A stretch of DNA of 64,000 bases from Sandaracinaceae bacterium (GTDB taxonomy: Bacteria; Myxococcota_A; Polyangia; Polyangiales; Houyiibacteriaceae): assembly GCA_016706685.1 (NCBI GenBank), contig JADJJE010000002.1:186001-250000 (forward strand). The letters run 5' to 3'. This document shows positions 24,719-33,583 of the stretch, in pieces. The stretch's first letter is position 1. Every line of letters starts with the position of its first letter. The notes below the pieces were generated by a model that saw only the letters and a list, made by a program, of their open reading frames with translations, was not told where the DNA came from and did not search any database. The translations under genes were made by a program, and so were the position numbers.

Positions 24719-25786
24719 AAGCGGCGCGCCGTGGTGGCCAGCACCGCCTGCCGCGCGGTGGGGCTGAGCCCCGCGTCCTGCATGGTGCGCTCCAGCATGC
24801 CCACAATCGCGCCGTAGGGCGCGGACACCGCGTCCATGGGGAAGTTGCTGCCAAACATGCAGCGCTCGGGGCCAAACGCGTCCAGCACAAAGCGCACGTG
24901 CGGGCCCAGCCGCTCGAACAGCTCGCTCGCCGCCGGCGGCTCGGCTCGCTGGTGAAACCCAAAGCCCACCACGGGCATGAGCATGCCGCTCAGCTTCACG
25001 TGCACGTGAGGCAGGCTGGCCAGGCGCAAGAGTCCGTCGCGCCAGCGCGCGGCAATGTCCGCCCGCGCGGCCGGCGTGGTGCCGCAGCCCCCAAAGGGCC
25101 CCTCGAGCGCCACGGGCGTGCCCATGTGGCAGAGCACCGAGCGGCGTCTCGGGGTGCGCCTCGGCCAGCTGCGCCAGCTCGTGCAGCTGCGTGCTGTAGA
25201 TGAAAGCGTCGAAGCGGAGGCCCCGCTCGCCCAGCAGCGCGTAGCCGCGCCGGAACGCCGGCCGGTGCGTGCGGGCCGCGGCGCGCGCCCAGCTCATGAC
25301 GCCCGGCGCGCTCGAGTGGGCCAGCTTGTCGCGCACGCCACGGAAGCGCGGCGTGGCCGCCCGGTGCGCGTCCAGCAGCTGGGCGAGCTGCGGCGACTCC
25401 AGGTTCACGGCGCCCACCACGCCCCGCGGGCCGTCACGCAGGCCAGCCAGCCAGCGGCTCTCGCCGGCCAGGCCCAGCGGGCGCAGCGCCACGTAGCCAG
25501 CCTCCACGTGCACGTAGTCCCCCACGCGCAGGCCCGCGTGCCCGCGGTGGTCGGCCGGCAGGTAGGGGTTCAGCACGAAGCGCGGGTCGCCCAAGAAGTC
25601 TTGCACCGAGCGCGGCATCACCGCCTGCGCCACGCGCCGCAGCACGGCAGGGTGCGCGCCCAGCGCTCGCACGAAGGGAGAAACCGCGCGCGGGGTGGTG
25701 CGCGGGTCCCACAGGTGCATGTGCGCGTCCACGATGTCCGGCACCTCCGCGCCGCTGGCGCGGTTGTCGTTGAAGGGGGAGGTCAT
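24706..25786 (-). CDS. Amidohydrolase (PF04909 type), frameshifted
   Basis: Two reading frames join to one amidohydrolase_2 protein of about 359 residues. Frame one starts MTSPFNDN and has the metal-binding VDAHMHLWDP motif (residues about 19-28), running to LAEAHPETPL. Frame two continues with LCHMGTP, HVKLSGM and FGSNFPMDAV, with the expected barrel metal ligands. One extra C at about 25137-25138 causes the shift, and the total length is one base over a multiple of three. The family hydrolyses or decarboxylates small lactones, amides or aromatic acids. ATG 25786 overlaps the stop of the phosphotransferase gene (ATGA), so it is the third gene of a coupled operon. Confidence 0.85.
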
Positions 25787-26856
25787 GCGGTCTCGGCTAG
25801 GTGAATGTGCTTCTCGCAGAAGTCGAACAGCGCCGGGATGGCGTACTCGAGCGCGGCAAAGCGCGGGTCGCGTGTCTCGCCCCGCAGGAAGCGCGCATAC
25901 AGCTGCTGCGCCACCACGCCCAGCTTCACCAGCCCGAACACGTGGAACGCCCGCCACGCTGCTGTGTCGTGGCCCGAGAGCGTGCCGTACAGCGCGGCCA
26001 GCTCGGCGCGCGTGGGCATGCCGGGCAGGTTGGTGGGGCCGAGGCGCATGAGCTGCACGGGCACAGGGTCGCTCACCTCCACCCAGGCCGCCAGCACCGT
26101 GCCCAGGTCCATCAGCGGGTGGCCGCGCGTGGCCAGCTCCCAGTCCAGCACGCCAATCAGCCGCGTGGACGCGCCCTCGAACACCACGTTGTCGAACTTC
26201 CAGTCGTTGTGGATCACGCAGTCCGCGTCCTCGCGCGGCAGGTGCGCGGTGAGCCACGCGAGCGCCTGCGTGGCCTTCGGCAGCGGGCGCGTGGCGCTGT
26301 CGTCGAAGCGCTTGGCCCAGCCGCTCAGCTGCCGCTCCGTGTAGCCCACCGGGTTGCCGATGGCGCGCAGCGCGGGGCTGTCGGTGGCCGTCTGGTGCAG
26401 CAACGCCAGGGCTCGGATCAGGGCGCTCGCATATTCCCGACGCGTGTCCTCCGTGGGCTTCATGTCCGCCGGGAAGTCCTTGCGGAGGATGGTCCCCTCG
26501 ATGTGCTCCATGAGATAGAACGGCGCGCCCAGCACCGCCGGGTCGTCCTCGGTGGCCACCACGCGCGGGGCCAGCGGAAACTCGGGGGCCACAGCTTCCA
26601 GCACGCGGCACTCGCGCGAGACGTCGTGCGCGCCCTTGGCCACGGCGCCTGTGGGCGGGAGGCGCAGCACCCAGCGGCCCGCCGGAGACGTCACGCCGTA
26701 GGTGCGGTTCGAGTGTCCGCCACGAAAGCGCACGAGCGTGAGGTCATGGGCCGTGACGTCCAGCCCTAGGTGGTCACCCATCCACTCGGCAAGGCGCGTC
26801 GGGTCCACGTCGTCGTACTCGGGCTTGCTCTCGCCCGCGGGCTTCCGGTCGCTCAC
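25783..26856 (-). CDS. APH-family phosphotransferase (ACAD10/11- and LvaA-like)
   Basis: A 357-residue aminoglycoside-phosphotransferase-fold kinase. It shows the nucleotide loop RFRGGHSNRTYGV, the catalytic loop CVIHNDWKFDNVVF (Asp and Asn ligands, Brenner motif), and GVLDWELATRGHPLMDLG with the Mg-binding Asp. Proteins of this subfamily are not antibiotic-resistance enzymes: homologues are fused to acyl-CoA dehydrogenases in ACAD10/11 or act as hydroxyacyl-CoA kinases (LvaA). The GTG start at 26856 overlaps the stop of the acyl-CoA dehydrogenase gene (GTGA), which fits a joint 4-hydroxyacyl-CoA pathway. Confidence 0.87.
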   Translation of the reverse strand: MSDRKPAGESKPEYDDVDPTRLAEWMGDHLGLDVTAHDLTLVRFRGGHSNRTYGVTSPAGRWVLRLPPTGAVAKGAHDVSRECRVLEAVAPEFPLAPRVVATEDDPAVLGAPFYLMEHIEGTILRKDFPADMKPTEDTRREYASALIRALALLHQTATDSPALRAIGNPVGYTERQLSGWAKRFDDSATRPLPKATQALAWLTAHLPREDADCVIHNDWKFDNVVFEGASTRLIGVLDWELATRGHPLMDLGTVLAAWVEVSDPVPVQLMRLGPTNLPGMPTRAELAALYGTLSGHDTAAWRAFHVFGLVKLGVVAQQLYARFLRGETRDPRFAALEYAIPALFDFCEKHIHLAETA

Positions 26857-28076
26857 TTCGCACCTCCGAAGCGGCGCAGCTCGTGCCGCGCGATGGTGGT
26901 CATGTGCACCTCGTCGGGGCCATCGTAGATGCGCGCGGCCCGCTCGTGCCGGTAGAGATACGCCAGGATGGTGTCGTCGGTCATGCCCAGCGCGCCCAGC
27001 GCCTGCACCGCGCGGTCCATCACGCGGTCGAGCGCGCGCGCCACGTGCAGCTTGATGGCCGCGATGGGCACTCGCGCGCCCTCGGTGCCGTGCGCCTCGA
27101 TCTGCCGCACCGCGTCCAGCACCAGCAGCCGCGACGTGTCGATGTCCACGCGCGACTCCGCCACCCAGGCCTGAGCCAGCTGTCGGCTGGCCAGCGGCTT
27201 GCCGCCGCCGATGTCGCGCGACACCAGCCGCGCGCACATGATGTCGTAGCAACGCTCGGCCACGCCCACCCAGCGCATGCAGTGGTGCACGCGCCCGGGT
27301 CCGAGCCGTGCTTGCGCCAAGAGGAAACCGCCGCCCTCGGGGCCCAGGCGATGCTCGGCGCTCACGCGGCAGCCCTCGAACGCCAGCTCGCTGTGGCTGG
27401 CGTAGCCCGCGCCCTCGTCGCCCATCACGGACACGCGGCGCACGTGACGAAAGCCCGGCGTGCCGCACGGCACGATGAACAAGCTGGCCCGCCCATAGAC
27501 CGGGCCCGTGGGGTTGGTGACGGCCATCACCACGCAGAAGTCGGCGCCGTGCGCGCTGGTGGCAAACCACTTGCTGCCGTCCAGCACCCAGCCGTCGCCG
27601 TCGCGCCGAGCGATAGTGGACATCTCCGTGGGGTTGCTGCCCGCGTGCCCCGGCTCGGTCATGGCAAAGCACGAGCGCAGCTCCCCGGCCACCAACCCGC
27701 GCAGGTACTGCTCCTTCTGCGCGGGCGTGCCGAACGCGTGCAGCAGCTCGATGTTGGCGGCGTCGGGAGCCTGCGCGCCGAACGCGTGGTGACCCAGCGG
27801 CGAGCGCCCCAAGATGGCGCCCAGGTGCGCCTGCGTGGTGAGCGGCAGCCCGAGACCGCCCACGTCACGCGGGGCCATGGGGGCCCACGCGCCGCGCGCC
27901 TTCACGTCCTGTCGCACCTCTGCGATGCCGGCGGCGAGCTCCTCGTGGCGGCCCGCCGAGAGCAGCGCCTCCAGCGGGAACACGTGTGTCTCGAGGTACG
28001 CCGTGAGCTCCTTGGCGGACAGCGGGAACCCGTGCTGGGAGAAATCGGCGAGGGGGTCTTGCATTCGTTCGGGCAT
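26853..28076 (-). CDS. Acyl-CoA dehydrogenase (ACAD11-like)
   Basis: About 407 residues. N-terminal helical domain, then the FAD-binding CFAMTEPGHAGSNPTEM block, DGWVLDGSKWFATSAH, and a C-terminal helical domain with RIYDGPDEVHM near the end. In canonical members this last region reads EGT; DGPDE is typical of the ACAD10/11 branch. With the coupled kinase gene, the protein likely acts on a phosphorylated 4-hydroxyacyl-CoA or a related branched acyl-CoA. ATG 28076 (MPERMQDPL) is used; ATG 28064 (MQDPL) is equally possible because neither has a clear ribosome-binding site. Confidence 0.88.
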   Translation of the reverse strand: MPERMQDPLADFSQHGFPLSAKELTAYLETHVFPLEALLSAGRHEELAAGIAEVRQDVKARGAWAPMAPRDVGGLGLPLTTQAHLGAILGRSPLGHHAFGAQAPDAANIELLHAFGTPAQKEQYLRGLVAGELRSCFAMTEPGHAGSNPTEMSTIARRDGDGWVLDGSKWFATSAHGADFCVVMAVTNPTGPVYGRASLFIVPCGTPGFRHVRRVSVMGDEGAGYASHSELAFEGCRVSAEHRLGPEGGGFLLAQARLGPGRVHHCMRWVGVAERCYDIMCARLVSRDIGGGKPLASRQLAQAWVAESRVDIDTSRLLVLDAVRQIEAHGTEGARVPIAAIKLHVARALDRVMDRAVQALGALGMTDDTILAYLYRHERAARIYDGPDEVHMTTIARHELRRFGGAK

Positions 28077-28095
28077 GCTCGCTAGTATTAGCCGC

Positions 28096-29143
28096 ATGGA
28101 TAATAAGTCAACGTCCAGGTCAACGTCCGTGCTGCTGGTGGTGATGACGCTATTGGGCGCTGTCAGCTGTGGGGAAGCACCCAGCGACCCGCGCGCCCCC
28201 ACACAGCTGGGCGTGATTCGCGTGGTGCCGGAGGAGCGCGTGCAGGACCCGAGCGAGTGGGGGGCCGAGCCTCGAGCTGGCCCTCGAGGCCGAGTACTGG
28301 GACCTCATCACCAACTCGGACCACGAGGCCTACCCCGCCTGGGACGAGAAGGTGCTGGCCTATCAGATGGCCAACGCGGCGGCGTCACCGCGCCTCGAGC
28401 TGCTGCGCACGGCGGGCGCCGTGTTCCAGGTGTCGCAGGCCTTCAGCGGGGACAACGTGAACCTGCGCTTGGTGCTGCAGCACCTCGACCAGATCATCGG
28501 TGGGGCCAGCAGCCTGCAGACCTCGCTCCCCAACCACCTGCCGGCGCAGGTCTTCTATCACAACAACTCGTCCATGCGCGGGCTCATGCTGGGGCCCGCC
28601 GAGGAGGGCATCGAGCACCTGGCGCAGCTCACGGCCATCGCCGGCAGCGAGGGTCGCGCCGCGGCGCCCTTCACCTACGGGATGATCCACGACGACGTGG
28701 CCGTGCAGTACGCCATCGACTTGAACGAGGGCTGCGACACGTTCGTGTGCATGTGGACCTCGCAGATCGCGCCCTTCAAGCCCATTGGCCAGCTCATGAT
28801 GCTGGCCGAGCTGTACGCGGTGTCCGGCGACATGGAGGCCATGACGCGCACGCTCGACCGCGCGGACGCGCTGGCGGTGGAGCGCGGCTGGCCCTTCCGC
28901 GAGCGCATTACGGCGCTGCGCGAGGAGCTGCCCACGCGCACCTACGAGTCGGGCCAGAGCCACGGCGTGGGCGTCTTTCGCTGGCCCATGCCGGTGTACT
29001 CCAACGAGGTGAACTGCTCGAACTGCCACGTGGGCGGCCGCGCCGGCACCTCGGGCCAGAGCGTGGACCCGCCCTACGAGGGCCACTACGTGACCACCCC
29101 GTCGCCCGACCCGGTGGACCTCAGCCACCTCACGGCGCCCTGA
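28096..29143 (+). CDS. Lipoprotein with C-terminal haem-c motif, frameshifted
   Basis: The ATG at 28096 starts a signal peptide with lipobox GAVSC (Cys about residue 25). The frame remains sensible to PSEWG, then a run of six Gs at about 28259-28264 shifts it; with five Gs it reads on as SLELALEAEYWDLITNSD and continues to the stop at 29143. The restored 348-residue protein has a helical central domain and one CSNCHVGG motif near residue 310, so it may hold a single c-type haem close to its C-terminus. I recognise no family. It is divergent from the acyl-CoA dehydrogenase with only 19 bp between starts. Confidence 0.72.
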
Positions 29144-29234
29144 GCGTCCCGCTCGGGGACGGAGGCGAGCACCCGCGGGAACCGGCATACTGGCGGCACC
29201 GCAACATTCTCACCCCGCACCCGTACGGACTCTC

Positions 29235-29738
29235 ATGCGCAAGATCACGCTCGCTGTCTTCCTCCTCGGCTGCCTCACCGGCGCGCTGGCCACCAAGCTG
29301 GGCGCCTTCTCCCAAGCGGCCTCCGCCCAGACCGGCCCGGCCGCCACGCAGGCGGTGCTGGGGCCCGGCCTCTACGTCTTCCAGAACCGCCTCGACCGCG
29401 CCACCTGCGGCGACGCCAGCGGCTCGGGCTTCGTGAACTCCTACGTGGCCGCCGTGAATGGCATCCCCGGCAGCGTGACCATGCACATGGACCTACCGGA
29501 CTCTCAGTTCTGGCCCGACTGGGAGCTGAACGTCACGTCCACCGGCCACGTGCTCGGCGTCTCGGCACAGGCCGGCGTGGCGCCCGGGCCCGACCGCGGC
29601 GACTCGCACTTCGACCTCACGTTCACCAACGGCCAGTTCACGGGCCGCGGCGCCCGCAGCTACATGTCCACGGTCAACGGCCAGCGGCGCCGCTGCACGG
29701 TGGAGTTCGACACGCTGCTGCGCCGCCTGGACCGCTGA
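29235..29738 (+). CDS. Secreted hypothetical protein
   Basis: A 167-residue protein with a signal peptide (LAVFLLGCLTGALA) cleaved around SAQ, residue 33. The mature part looks like a single beta-rich domain with two Cys (TCGDASG and RRCTVEF) that could pair in a disulfide, and HMDLPDSQFWPDWELNV reads like a folded surface strand. No family recognised. It stands alone, 91 bp after the haem lipoprotein and facing the minus-strand TonB operon. Confidence 0.72.
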   Translation: MRKITLAVFLLGCLTGALATKLGAFSQAASAQTGPAATQAVLGPGLYVFQNRLDRATCGDASGSGFVNSYVAAVNGIPGSVTMHMDLPDSQFWPDWELNVTSTGHVLGVSAQAGVAPGPDRGDSHFDLTFTNGQFTGRGARSYMSTVNGQRRRCTVEFDTLLRRLDR

Positions 29739-29762
29739 GGGAGCGGCGCCTGCGGGCTCACC

Positions 29763-30758
29763 TCACGGCAGCACGCACACCTGCCGGCGCACCCGGTCGA
29801 GCCCGCCACGGCCGTCGCGCACGGCGAACTCGAAGCGCACGCGGGTGCCGTCGGCCGGGGTGCCCTCGAGGGGTGGCAGCCACTCCACGTCGGCCACGTC
29901 GTCCGCTTCGTCGATGAACGTGAACGTGCGCTGCATCTCGCCTGCGGTGGCGAGGCCCGTCACCTGCAGGGACTCGCGCACGTTCATGAGCTCGTCGTCC
30001 ACCAGCGCGTCATAGCTCTCGCGCGCGTTGCCGGCGGGGGTCAGCACGATGACCAGCGGCTCGCCACCCTGGCGCGCCTCGGGCAGGCCCATGCCCATGC
30101 AGCCGGTGGCCGTGTCGGTGGGGGCGGGCACGCTGTCCCAGTCCTCGCCCTCGAGCGTGAGCCCCGCGATGCCCGGGTTGGCGTTCACCTGCACGTCACC
30201 ACGCAGCAGCGTCAGCGTGGTGGACAGGATGGCGCCGTCGTCGTCCTCGCTGCTGCACGGGTTCACGCTCTCGCTCTCGAAGAGGTTGCCGAGGCCCGTG
30301 AGCGAGGCCAGGCGCCCCTGACACACGGCGCCCATCATCAGCAGCGAGTCGGTCACGCCCAGCGCGTCCAGCTCTTCGTCGCTGGGGATGTCCAGCTGGA
30401 AGGTGGGGTCGCCGGCCACGTCGTTGCCGCTGCGGATGCCCCCCACCAGGAGCGGCTCGCCTTCGTCATCGGTCTCGCAGAAGGGCACGCCGATGGTGGA
30501 CTCGGCCGGCACGCAGAACACCGCGAAGAAGCTGACGGGCAGCTCCTCGGCGGCGTGCCCCATGAGCAGCGTGAGGTTCAGCGTCTCGCCCGGCTCGGGG
30601 CGGGTGCGGGCGGGGTCACCTTCCACGTTGAGGCGCACGCCGAGAGGCCGCGTCTTGTTCAGCAGCGATGCCGGGTCCAGCGTCTCACCGCAGCCCAACA
30701 ACAGGAGACAGCCGACGAGCGTGGTGAGGGCCCGGTTCATGGTGGCGTTGGTCAGCAT
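29763..30758 (-). CDS. Lipoprotein of unknown function, coupled to a TonB receptor
   Basis: A 331-residue lipoprotein: MLTNATMNRALTTL, then lipobox LLGC (Cys about residue 22). The mature part has Cys-containing loops (CVPAESTIGVPFCETDD, VCQGR, NPCSSEDDD) and an Ig/beta-sandwich look toward the C-terminus (ADGTRVRFEFAVRDGRGGLDR). The start codon overlaps the stop of the TonB-dependent receptor gene (TGATG), so it probably works with that receptor as a surface substrate-binding partner, as SusD-like or other accessory lipoproteins do, although I see no SusD similarity. Confidence 0.75.
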   Translation of the reverse strand: MLTNATMNRALTTLVGCLLLLGCGETLDPASLLNKTRPLGVRLNVEGDPARTRPEPGETLNLTLLMGHAAEELPVSFFAVFCVPAESTIGVPFCETDDEGEPLLVGGIRSGNDVAGDPTFQLDIPSDEELDALGVTDSLLMMGAVCQGRLASLTGLGNLFESESVNPCSSEDDDGAILSTTLTLLRGDVQVNANPGIAGLTLEGEDWDSVPAPTDTATGCMGMGLPEARQGGEPLVIVLTPAGNARESYDALVDDELMNVRESLQVTGLATAGEMQRTFTFIDEADDVADVEWLPPLEGTPADGTRVRFEFAVRDGRGGLDRVRRQVCVLP

Positions 30759-33394
30759 CAGAGCTCCCCCCGAATGCCGAGCGCCGGGATGATCGGCAGG
30801 CCGTTGATGGGCGTGGACTGGCTGTAGTCGAAGTTGTAGATGAGGCCCTCTTGGTTGGCCTGGTTGTAGGCGTTCTGGATGTCGATGAAGAACGCGAGGG
30901 TGAAGCTGGTCCAGATCCACTTCTTCTCGAGGCGCACGTCCAGGCGGTGGAACAGCGGGTTGCGCTGCGAGTTGGTGCGGCCGTCGATGGGCACGTACAC
31001 GTCGTTCATGGCGTCGTAGACCGAGCCGATGATGGGCGTGCTGGGGTTGCCGCTCACGATGCGCACCGTGCCACCCAGGCTCCAGTTGCGCGGCAAGTTG
31101 TAGGTGAAAGACAGCGTGAGGATGTGGGTCTGGTCGAAGTCGAACAGGCGCCACTCGTCGTCCGGGTCGCTCGGCTGGTCCAGGCGCTCGCTGCGCGAGA
31201 GCGTGTAGCTCAGGTACCCCACGTAGGTGCCGTGGTCCGGGTTGATGCGCGCGCTCAGCTCCATGCCGTAGATGCGCCCGCGGCCGCCGTTCTCGAAGTA
31301 CGGCTCGACGCCGCCCTGGATGGCCACCACGCGGTTCCACAGCGGCTTGTAGAAGCCCTCCACGCCCATGGTCATGCCGGGGTGGAAGTCCCAGTCCACG
31401 CCGGCACCGAAGTGCGCCGAGTGGATGGGCTCGAGGTCCTCGTTGCCGATGACGTCGTTGGACTCGTTGAACTCGGGCGGCTGGCTGTAGAGGCCGGCGG
31501 CGGCCTTCAGGCGCAGCGTCTCCGTGACGGCGCCCATGACCGAGAGGCGTGGGTTGAAGACCCACTGGTTGATCTCGCCGAAGTAGTCCACGCGGGTTCC
31601 CAGCACCACGCGCATGGGGCCCGCGTCGACGTTGGTCTCGAGGTAGAAGCCCGGGCGCACCACCACGGTGTCGAGCGCCACGTTGACCGTGTCGCGCCCG
31701 GCGAGCGGGCCCGCGTCCGAGCCGCCGCCCTCGGTCTGCCCCAGCTGCGGGCCATTGTAGGTCAGCTTCACGGGCGTGATGAACAGGTCGGTGCCCACCA
31801 GCAGGCGCACGTGTTCGCTGATCTGCATGCGGCGCTCGTAGCGCGAGTAGATCTGCCGGAACCTGCCGTCGAAGCCGAGCGACCCCAGGCTGAAGCGCGC
31901 CTGGATGGGGCCGAACGTGACGGCCAGCTCTTGCTCGGTGTCGGCGTCCACCTGGCGGTCCCAGATGAACTGCTGGTTGAAGAAGCGGCTGGTCAGGCTG
32001 GCGTTGCCGCGCGCGGCCGGGTCGTCACCGAACGAGTCCTCGATGTTCAGCGCGAAGCGGTCGCTCGAGCCGTAGAACAGCAGGCGCAGGCGGTCACGCG
32101 AGTTGGGGCGCCACGTCGCGAAGAGCTGGTAGTCGTAGTACACGGGCGCGGCCGTGACGCCGATGTCCTCGGGGACGATGGACTCGAACACCAGGTCGAT
32201 GAGGCTGCGCCGCGCCGCCACCGCGATGGCGAAGTTCTCGGTGATGGGGCCCTCGGCGATGATGGAGATGTCGATGGCGCTGGCCTCGAGCACGCCATGG
32301 AATCCGTCGGTGGCCGGGTCGCGCAGGCTCACCTCGAGGATGCCGCCCGTGCGGCGCCCGTAGCGCGACGAGAAGTTGCCCGGGTAGAAGTCGATGCTCT
32401 CCAGCAGGCGTGAGTTGACGACGCTCTTGAGGCCGCCGAAGTGATAGAGGAGCGGCACCGAGACGCCCTCGAAGAACACCTCGCTGTCGCCCGGGGCCGA
32501 ACCACGCACGATGAGCGCGCCAGAGCCGAAGGGGGGGCGCGCCACGCCGGGCAGGATCTCCACGGCGCGCAGGGCGTCGCCACCCGTGCCCGGGATGATG
32601 CGCAGCTGCTCGCCGCGGATGGTGCGGCGCGTGATCTCGCGCGGCGGGGCGTCCACCACGGCCACGGCGCCAAAGACCTCTTCCTCTTCGTCTTCCACCG
32701 GGGCAGCGGGCGCCGGCAGGCGGTACACCAGGTCGGTGGATTCGTTCTCCACCACGCTCTCCTGGTACGCCAGCGGTTCGCCCTCGCTGAGCGTCACGCG
32801 CACGTCGTAGAGGCCCGGCTGCAGCTCCTCGAAGGCGAAGCGCCCCTCCGCGTCGGTGCTGGCGCGCCGCACCACGGCCTCGTCCGTGCTCACGATCATG
32901 ACCTGCGCGCTGGCCACGGGGGCGTCTTCGTGCGTGCGGATGACGCCCGTCATGCTGCCCAGCGGCGGCGCTTCAGGCCCCTCGCCACCCACGGCTGGCG
33001 CCGTGAACGGGTACGCATAGCGGATGCGCGCGGCCATGGGCTCGAGGTTCCGGCGCGCCGGCTCGAACACGAAGCGCTGCATGGCGGCGAGCGCGGCGGC
33101 GTCTAGCGTCTCGCTCAGCCCCTCCACCACGCGGGCCTCGCTGACGGTGCCGTCCACCCCCACGATGAGCTCGATGAGCACCGCCGGTGCCGTGAGCCCC
33201 TCGAGGGCACCGGGCGGCAGCTCGGCATCCACGAAGCGCAGCACGCGCGGCGGCGTGACCACGGGCGCGGGCGCGGTGGGGGCGTCGGCGGGCGCAGGCT
33301 GCGCGAGCGACACGGAGGGCGCGATCAGCGCGACGGCGAGGCACCCCGTCGTGGCGACCAAGCAGGCGAGCGCGTGGGAGCGGTGGGTCAGCAC
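30758..33394 (-). CDS. TonB-dependent receptor with fused N-terminal TonB C-terminal domain
   Basis: An 878-residue protein with an unusual order: signal peptide; a TonB_C-like domain (residues about 50-130, DGTVSEARVVEGLS ... AMQRFVFEPA); a carboxypeptidase-regulatory-like domain (about 146-218); a plug domain (about 250-370, RTIRGEQLRIIPGT ... GGILEVSLRD); and a 22-strand-type barrel to the end. It should import a ligand across the outer membrane. The GTG start at 33394 fits the signal peptide; upstream in-frame codons are (SL)n and Arg-rich products of microsatellites and are not coding. It is coupled to the downstream lipoprotein gene by TGATG. Confidence 0.88.
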   Translation of the reverse strand: MLTHRSHALACLVATTGCLAVALIAPSVSLAQPAPADAPTAPAPVVTPPRVLRFVDAELPPGALEGLTAPAVLIELIVGVDGTVSEARVVEGLSETLDAAALAAMQRFVFEPARRNLEPMAARIRYAYPFTAPAVGGEGPEAPPLGSMTGVIRTHEDAPVASAQVMIVSTDEAVVRRASTDAEGRFAFEELQPGLYDVRVTLSEGEPLAYQESVVENESTDLVYRLPAPAAPVEDEEEEVFGAVAVVDAPPREITRRTIRGEQLRIIPGTGGDALRAVEILPGVARPPFGSGALIVRGSAPGDSEVFFEGVSVPLLYHFGGLKSVVNSRLLESIDFYPGNFSSRYGRRTGGILEVSLRDPATDGFHGVLEASAIDISIIAEGPITENFAIAVAARRSLIDLVFESIVPEDIGVTAAPVYYDYQLFATWRPNSRDRLRLLFYGSSDRFALNIEDSFGDDPAARGNASLTSRFFNQQFIWDRQVDADTEQELAVTFGPIQARFSLGSLGFDGRFRQIYSRYERRMQISEHVRLLVGTDLFITPVKLTYNGPQLGQTEGGGSDAGPLAGRDTVNVALDTVVVRPGFYLETNVDAGPMRVVLGTRVDYFGEINQWVFNPRLSVMGAVTETLRLKAAAGLYSQPPEFNESNDVIGNEDLEPIHSAHFGAGVDWDFHPGMTMGVEGFYKPLWNRVVAIQGGVEPYFENGGRGRIYGMELSARINPDHGTYVGYLSYTLSRSERLDQPSDPDDEWRLFDFDQTHILTLSFTYNLPRNWSLGGTVRIVSGNPSTPIIGSVYDAMNDVYVPIDGRTNSQRNPLFHRLDVRLEKKWIWTSFTLAFFIDIQNAYNQANQEGLIYNFDYSQSTPINGLPIIPALGIRGEL

Positions 33395-33459
33395 CCGCGC
33401 AGGATAAACGCTGCTGGTCTGCCGACAAGTCGCCAGATGTGACGGATGCGTGGGGACCC

Positions 33460-33495
33460 GTGGGCGTGGGCGTGGGCGTGGGCGTGGGCGTGGGC
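33460..33495. repeat. Hexamer microsatellite (GTGGGC)6
   Basis: Six tandem GTGGGC units lie upstream of the TonB receptor gene (start 33394, minus strand). Copy-number change could alter spacing in its promoter or leader. No gene is expected here. Confidence 0.85.
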
Positions 33496-33582
<87 letters not shown>

Positions 33583-33583
33583 T

